A stretch of 19,603 nt of DNA from Nitrospirota bacterium (GTDB taxonomy: Bacteria; Nitrospirota; Thermodesulfovibrionia; Thermodesulfovibrionales; Magnetobacteriaceae), in NCBI GenBank assembly GCA_015233265.1, contig JADFXZ010000008.1, positions 7,986 through 27,588 on the forward strand. The letters run 5' to 3'. Positions 15,578 to 19,603 of this stretch are shown piece by piece. A program made the position numbers and the translations under genes. The notes beneath the pieces were generated by a model. It had not been told where the DNA came from and did no database searches. It worked only from the letters and a program-made list of their open reading frames with translations. How positions within the stretch are numbered: the first letter of the stretch is position 1; the number at the start of each line of letters is the position of its first letter.

Positions 15578-15792
15578 CAGGGCAAACGCATTAGATATTT
15601 CCACATCTGGATTCGAGCGACAGCGCGAATCTACCTGAACCGTCTAAGAAGAATCATCCTGAGCTTGTCGAAGGATTTCCGATGTATGCCGATATGAGAT
15701 ATAAAGGAGCATCCTTCGACAAGCTCAGGATGATTCAAATGGTCTTATTTCTATGAACACGCTATGATAATATTTCAAATGCGTTTGCCCTG
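15578..15792. mobile_element. MITE-like non-autonomous transposable element (215 bp)
   Basis: The ends are perfect 15-bp terminal inverted repeats: CAGGGCAAACGCATT at 15578-15592 and its reverse complement at 15778-15792, followed inward by a weaker continuation (AGATATT versus TGAAATATT). The element is flanked on both sides by the same 10-bp direct repeat. It encodes no transposase, and its centre is a long inverted repeat (15651-15736). It would be mobilised in trans by an insertion sequence with matching ends; I cannot name the family from memory. It sits between the divergent sugar operon and the hyf regulator gene. Confidence 0.8.
15651..15736. repeat. Perfect 26-bp inverted repeat with 34-bp loop inside the MITE
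   Basis: The left arm is 15651-15676 and the right arm 15711-15736, perfectly complementary, both containing CCTGAGCTTGTCGAAGGA or its complement. The core resembles dispersed palindromic repeats common in environmental bacterial genomes (recalled, not searched). As RNA it would form a strong stem-loop. Confidence 0.88.
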
Positions 15793-15802
15793 GGGCTGCC
15801 AG
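15793..15802 (+). repeat. Right copy of 10-bp target-site duplication
   Basis: GGGCTGCCAG directly follows the right terminal inverted repeat and matches the copy at 15568-15577 exactly. Confidence 0.8.
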
Positions 15803-15904
15803 TGACAACATCAGCGTTACCCGCTCCAACAACAGGTTCGTCTTGTCGATACCATAACTCGAAGCTAACGATCTGATAAATTAATCAGAGACTATTTTTT
15901 TCTC

Positions 15905-15934
15905 TTGACAATCGGCAATTCCAAAGCATAGTAT
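15905..15934 (+). promoter_or_regulatory. Sigma70-type promoter of the HTH-EIIA/hyf operon
   Basis: A perfect TTGACA at 15905-15910, an 18-bp spacer and TAGTAT at 15929-15934. The start site should fall near 15941, leaving a leader of about 50 nt before the ATG at 15992. Confidence 0.65.
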
Positions 15935-15944
15935 ACCCAAGTCG

Positions 15945-15980
15945 CCTCAATTGAGGACATACTAAGACATTGGAGGACAT
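15945..15980. promoter_or_regulatory. Candidate operator: 12-bp palindrome overlapping a direct repeat
   Basis: CCTCAATTGAGG at 15945-15956 is a perfect palindrome just downstream of the predicted transcription start. TTGAGGACAT (15951-15960) is repeated as TTGGAGGACAT (15970-15980). Position and symmetry suit a repressor site, perhaps for the HTH protein encoded next; no binding protein is known. Confidence 0.4.
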
Positions 15981-15991
15981 CAGAGGATAGA

Positions 15992-16681
15992 ATGAACCTG
16001 ACTGTGAAAGACATGGCCGCACTTTTAAATATTTCTGAGAAGACTATCTATCGTATGATACAAAACGATACAATCCCATGTTTCAGAGTCAGCGGTCAGT
16101 GGAGGTTCGATAGAAACGAGATCAACTCGTGGCTTGAGGACAACAGGGCGTTTTCTAAGAAAGTTGACATGGCTGAGCCGTCAATCGAGGATGAGGAGAT
16201 CATATCTATCTCGGAATTTATTCAAAGAGGCGGCATTTATTATGATATCCCAGCTGGTCCAAAACAATCAGTGATTTTAAACTGCCTTAAATCTATTCGG
16301 AGCCGTATCCCTGACCTAAACACCCGGCAGCTCCTGCCTCTCATAATGGAAAGAGAGAGTTTATGCCCAACTGCCGTGGGGCATGGGATTGCTGTCCCGC
16401 ATCCAAAGACATTTGGCTCTTTTACCCATGATTCATATATTGCCCTTTGCCATCTTAGGCAGCCTATACCTTTTGACGCACTTGATAAGGAAGATGTGAA
16501 CACACTATTTTTTATTTTTCCAAAAAGTGAAAGGCGTTTTTTAAGGATTCAGTCAGTTTTGTTGCGGCTTTTGAAAGATGATGAGGTGCTGTCTATTGTT
16601 AAAAATGTTTCGCCTCACGATATGATTACCAATATTTTATCAAAAAAAGAGGATGAGATATTTGGAAATATGAGCCGATGA
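15992..16681 (+). CDS. Excisionase-type HTH and PTS EIIA (PtsN-like) fusion regulator
   Basis: A 229-residue protein. Residues 3-50 are an excisionase/MerR-like helix-turn-helix (LTVKDMAALLNISEKTIYRM, then FRVSGQWRFDRNEINSWL), which binds DNA. Residues about 70-225 form a PTS EIIA domain of the fructose/nitrogen type, with the phosphorylatable His in GIAVPHPK (H137). EIIA domains receive phosphate from HPr-like proteins, so it could sense PTS phosphorylation state and act at the operon promoter. The ATG follows AGAGGA by 4 nt. Its stop overlaps the start of hyfB by ATGA, tying it to the hydrogenase genes. That it regulates them is inferred from context. Confidence 0.88.
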   Translation: MNLTVKDMAALLNISEKTIYRMIQNDTIPCFRVSGQWRFDRNEINSWLEDNRAFSKKVDMAEPSIEDEEIISISEFIQRGGIYYDIPAGPKQSVILNCLKSIRSRIPDLNTRQLLPLIMERESLCPTAVGHGIAVPHPKTFGSFTHDSYIALCHLRQPIPFDALDKEDVNTLFFIFPKSERRFLRIQSVLLRLLKDDEVLSIVKNVSPHDMITNILSKKEDEIFGNMSR

Positions 16682-18738
16682 TGGCCAGAATTGTCCCAGA
16701 AGTGTCTATGTTTTCCCCCATTGAATTATTGTTATTTTCAACGATTGTGTTTTTAGTTCCTATGCTGTTTGTCATGGTAATTGGCAATAAACGGCGCTTG
16801 ATGATAAGTGTATCCTTTTCCATATCGGCGGCGGCGTCTTTTGCCAATGTTATAGCGGCAATTGTGGCTCTTGCCCGTGGGACAACGCAGCAGGTAATAC
16901 TTCCGTTGGGTTTACCCGCCCTTCCATTTCATTTACGGCTAGACCCGCTTTCCGGGTTTTTTGTCTTCGTTGTCGGCCTGCTTTCGTTTTTTGTATCAAT
17001 ATATTCTATGGGCTATGTCAATGGACTTGCCGCTGGTAAACCCGTAAAAAGACTGATTGTGTTTTATAATATATTTATAGCCGCAATGTTTATGGTGTGC
17101 CTGGCTGATGACGCGCTGTGCTTCCTGGTTGCTTGGGAGGTGATGGCCGCTGCGTCATATTTTTTGGTCATATTTGAAGATGGGAGAAGCGAAAACAGGA
17201 GAGCTGCCTATCTTTATATGGTAATGGCTCATATTGGCGCAGTTTTAATACTCCTGTCCTTTGGTGTGCTGGCTGGAGTTACTACAGGTTTTGTAAATTT
17301 CACCGGTTATACTTTTGACGCTATGAGGCAGGCAAAGACTCCTCAAATGTGGGCAGCTGTGGCTTTTTTGCTTTCTTTTTTTGGTTTTGCCGCGAAGGCC
17401 GGTGTAATTCCTTTTCATGTGTGGCTTCCCGAGGCACATCCGGTTGCCCCGTCAAATGTCTCCGCCCTGATGAGCGGTGTGATGCTTAAAACCGCGATAT
17501 ACGGTATGATACGAGTAACCTTTGATATTATACGGGTGTTTCCCTTGTGGTGGGGGACGATGGTGCTTGTCTTAGGGCTGGTCTCTGCTGTTATGGGTGT
17601 GCTTTATGCCCTGATGCAGCACGACTTAAAAAAACTCCTTGCATATCATTCGGTTGAAAACATAGGAATAATTCTTATCGGGATTGGGCTGTCTATGATA
17701 TTTACATCGGTACATCTGCCTGCTATGGCCGCCCTTGCCCTCTTAGCGGCTTTGTACCACACGATGAACCACGCTATGTTTAAGGGGCTGCTGTTTATGG
17801 GGGCAGGCGCTGTGCTGCACGCCACACATGAGCGAAATATGGATGAAATGGGAGGACTTATACACCAGATGCCCTGGACTTCCGCATTTTTCCTTGTTGG
17901 TTGTGTATCTATTTCAGCCCTGCCGCCTTTCAACGGATTTGTCTCCGAATGGCTGACCTTTCAGGCGTTTCTCTTGTCACCATCTCTTCCTCACCCGCTG
18001 ATGAAACTTCTGATACCCTTGGGGGCCGCCCTGCTTGCGTTAACCGGGGCGTTGGCAGCCGCCTGTTTTGTAAAGGTATTTGGTGTCATATTCTTGGGGA
18101 ATTGGCGCGGTCATAATAAACCGGTGGTAAGCGAATCCGGATGGTCTATGCGCATAGGGATGGGGCTTGCGGCGCTGAGCTGTCTTTGTTTGGGTGTTTT
18201 GCCGGCTGTTGTTATAGATTGGATGGATGTTATCGCCAATAGACTGGTTCACTCAGAGCTTGTTACCACCTCGGGCGTCTACGGCTGGATGTGGCTGACA
18301 CCGGTTGACCCTGAGAGGGCCTCATACTCAGGCATACTTGTCCTTATAGGAATCGCAGCAGTATGTGCTATAACTTATTTATTACTGCACGTTCATCCGG
18401 GAAAAATCAGCAGGGTACCGGTGTGGGATTGTGGTTTTAAAATGCTTACCCAGAGAATGCAATATAACGCAGTGTCTTTTTCTATGCCTTTTCGACGGAT
18501 ATTTGGATTTTTATTTGACATAAAAGAACAGACGCGGCAATCAGGCCCCGGCGCATTTCCAGGAAATCCGCAATATTATCTCCGAATAAGAGACCGTATT
18601 TGGGGTTTGCTTTATAAGCCTGTCATTAATATCGTTGTGTTTCTTTCCAGAAAGGCGGGCATGATTCAAAATGGGCGTATACACCTGTATTTGATCTATT
18701 CATTTGTGACAATCATAGTGTTGCTGCTTCTGTTATGA
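16678..18738 (+). CDS. hyfB: Hydrogenase-4 subunit B-like proton-translocating membrane protein
   Basis: A 686-residue, many-helix membrane protein of the HyfB/NuoL/MrpA antiporter-like family, forming a proton channel in the membrane arm of hydrogenase-4, formate hydrogenlyase or related complexes. Conserved channel residues are visible: E154 in AWEVMAAASY, K240 in GFAAKAGVIPFHVWLPEAHP, K271 in SGVMLKTAIYGM and the Lys pair at 318-319 in HDLKKLLAYHSVENIG. Length is close to E. coli HyfB. The start is ATGATG at 16678; the second ATG, at 16681, is equally possible. It overlaps hyfC by ATGA. The related FHL and Ech-type complexes share this subunit, so the exact complex is not fixed here. Confidence 0.93.
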   Translation: MMARIVPEVSMFSPIELLLFSTIVFLVPMLFVMVIGNKRRLMISVSFSISAAASFANVIAAIVALARGTTQQVILPLGLPALPFHLRLDPLSGFFVFVVGLLSFFVSIYSMGYVNGLAAGKPVKRLIVFYNIFIAAMFMVCLADDALCFLVAWEVMAAASYFLVIFEDGRSENRRAAYLYMVMAHIGAVLILLSFGVLAGVTTGFVNFTGYTFDAMRQAKTPQMWAAVAFLLSFFGFAAKAGVIPFHVWLPEAHPVAPSNVSALMSGVMLKTAIYGMIRVTFDIIRVFPLWWGTMVLVLGLVSAVMGVLYALMQHDLKKLLAYHSVENIGIILIGIGLSMIFTSVHLPAMAALALLAALYHTMNHAMFKGLLFMGAGAVLHATHERNMDEMGGLIHQMPWTSAFFLVGCVSISALPPFNGFVSEWLTFQAFLLSPSLPHPLMKLLIPLGAALLALTGALAAACFVKVFGVIFLGNWRGHNKPVVSESGWSMRIGMGLAALSCLCLGVLPAVVIDWMDVIANRLVHSELVTTSGVYGWMWLTPVDPERASYSGILVLIGIAAVCAITYLLLHVHPGKISRVPVWDCGFKMLTQRMQYNAVSFSMPFRRIFGFLFDIKEQTRQSGPGAFPGNPQYYLRIRDRIWGLLYKPVINIVVFLSRKAGMIQNGRIHLYLIYSFVTIIVLLLLL

Positions 18739-19580
18739 AATCGCTTCATTTGATATTTATAGAGGTTTTACAAGTCCTCATAGTTGTCACAGTAGCCCCG
18801 GCTTTTGTGGGATGGGTAGATATGCTCAAGTGCTGGGCACAGGGAAGGGCCTCCGCGGGAGTCATGCAGCCCTACAGAAATGTGGCAAAGTTATTCATCA
18901 AAGACGTTGTGATTGCGGACAATGCCTCATGGATATTTCGCTTTACGCCGTACATGGTCTTTGGCAGCTGCGTAGTGGTTGGAAGCGTAATTCCTATAAT
19001 TTCAATGAATCTGTTTTTGGCTCCAAGTGCGGATATTATCGTTGTAATAGCTATTTTTGCAACGGCGAGGTTTTTTACGGCACTGGCAGGCATGGACATA
19101 GGGACGGCCTTTGGGGGGATGGGCGCCAGCCGTGAGATGATGATAGCCTCTTTGAGTGAACCAGCTATGCTGATGGCTATTTTCACGGTGTCACTGACAG
19201 GGCGCTCAACATCTCTGCTTCACATAGTGCACACATTTATTGGCAGCGCCTTAGCTCTGAGGCCATCTATTGTGTTTGCTGGCATAGCCTTTATTCTGGT
19301 GGTGATTGCCGAGGCAGGCAGGGTTCCTGTTGACAATCCTGCCACTCATCTGGAGTTGACGATGGTACATGAGGCTATGATTCTGGAGTATTCTGGACGG
19401 CATCTTGCGCTTATCCAGTGGGGGTCGATGATAAGATTTTTTCTGTTTGTTACGCTTGGGATTGCGTGTTTTTTACCGTGGGGCATAGCCCCCATCGATA
19501 ATATTGATACTATTGCCGTATCTGTGCTTCTTATGCTCATAAAACTTGCTGGTGCATCTGACAGGCGTGGCCTACTGTAA
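18735..19580 (+). CDS. hyfC: Hydrogenase-4 subunit C-like (NuoH/HycD family), C-terminus unusual
   Basis: A 281-residue membrane protein of the NuoH/HycD/HyfC family, which anchors the hydrophilic arm to the membrane. Hallmarks are QPYRNVAKLFIKD (45-57), GMGASREMMIASLSEPAML (about 128-146) and EAGRVPVDNPATHLELTMVHEAMILEYSG (193-221), a very conserved family signature. It overlaps hyfB by ATGA. The family usually runs about 310-320 residues and ends with an AKxRxFRxP-type segment; here the frame ends at LAGASDRRGLL, so the last 30 or so residues are missing. A frameshift (biological or assembly) near 19545-19580 or a genuinely short protein would both fit. Confidence 0.85.
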   Translation: MKSLHLIFIEVLQVLIVVTVAPAFVGWVDMLKCWAQGRASAGVMQPYRNVAKLFIKDVVIADNASWIFRFTPYMVFGSCVVVGSVIPIISMNLFLAPSADIIVVIAIFATARFFTALAGMDIGTAFGGMGASREMMIASLSEPAMLMAIFTVSLTGRSTSLLHIVHTFIGSALALRPSIVFAGIAFILVVIAEAGRVPVDNPATHLELTMVHEAMILEYSGRHLALIQWGSMIRFFLFVTLGIACFLPWGIAPIDNIDTIAVSVLLMLIKLAGASDRRGLL

Positions 19581-19585
19581 AAAAG

Positions 19586-19603
19586 ATGGAAGACTTTGTG
19601 AGA
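19586..19603 (+). CDS. Possible start of the next hyf gene (partial)
   Basis: An ATG 5 nt after the hyfC stop opens a frame (MEDFVR) that runs off the window. By gene order a small HyfE-like subunit would be expected here, but six codons cannot support an identity, and no clear ribosome site is visible. It could instead be part of a frameshifted hyfC. Confidence 0.3.

Larger units (their letters stand above)
15482..15880 (-). pseudogene. Short reading frame interrupted by the MITE-like element (possible gene remnant)
   Basis: Removing the element and one target copy (15578-15802) joins 15880-15803 to 15577-15482 in one minus-strand frame of 57 codons ending at TAA (15484-15482). It reads through SSYGIDKTNLLLERV and ends TPVIYYTHADAWDKLISDCS. 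In the present sequence the frame runs into the element and stops. No good start codon or ribosome site is visible, so this may be the tail of a decayed gene or a chance frame; 57 codons is not long enough to exclude chance. Confidence 0.3.

Overview
The window is about 19.6 kb of gene-dense, mid-GC bacterial DNA. It carries small sulfur-carrier genes, CHASE2 membrane cyclases, a sugar-nucleotide cluster and a hydrogenase-4/complex I-like membrane module. This mix fits an environmental Gram-negative anaerobe, such as a Nitrospirota or deltaproteobacterial lineage. That placement is an inference from gene content; the window has no rRNA or marker gene to fix it. I saw no tRNA, rRNA or CRISPR array.

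Layout. 1-446 (+): the 3' end of a possible DsrE-like gene, then tusA. A bidirectional hairpin terminator separates tusA from the convergent phzF-like gene (535-1338, -). 1339-2148 is mostly non-coding but holds a small Cys-rich protein gene with a near-perfect Shine-Dalgarno. 2149-2931 (+): a PlsC-like acyltransferase with an excellent sigma70 promoter and apparently no leader. 9759 to 2942 (-): two tandem, translationally coupled giant CHASE2/class III cyclase paralogues. 9841-10503 (+): a SAM methyltransferase, again apparently leaderless. 15413 to 10560 (-): a compact operon of a deoxyhypusine-synthase-like protein, a nucleotidyltransferase-PfkB kinase fusion, a GmhA-like SIS isomerase and a split transketolase. 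15414-15991: a divergent intergenic region containing a clean MITE-like element (15-bp TIRs, 10-bp target duplication). 15992-19603 (+): an HTH-EIIA regulator translationally coupled to hyfB and hyfC.

Main finding. In the two cyclase paralogues the catalytic residues have been lost in a complementary way. The upstream protein (A, 6355-9759) lacks both metal-binding aspartates but keeps the adenine-binding Lys, the transition-state Asn and Arg, and the KGK motif. The downstream protein (B, 2942-6358) keeps both aspartates but has lost the Asn, the Arg and the second Lys of KGK. This is the C1/C2 division of labour of mammalian membrane adenylyl cyclases. It predicts an obligate bacterial heterodimer with a single composite active site, made from two genes joined by an ATGA overlap.

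Other modules. The sugar operon has the parts to make and activate a phosphorylated sugar: transketolase halves, a sugar-phosphate isomerase, and a kinase plus nucleotidyltransferase. The divergent methyltransferase may belong with it. The hyf genes encode the membrane arm of a proton-pumping hydrogenase or formate-hydrogenlyase-like complex, and their PTS-EIIA-type DNA-binding neighbour may couple expression to phosphorylation state.
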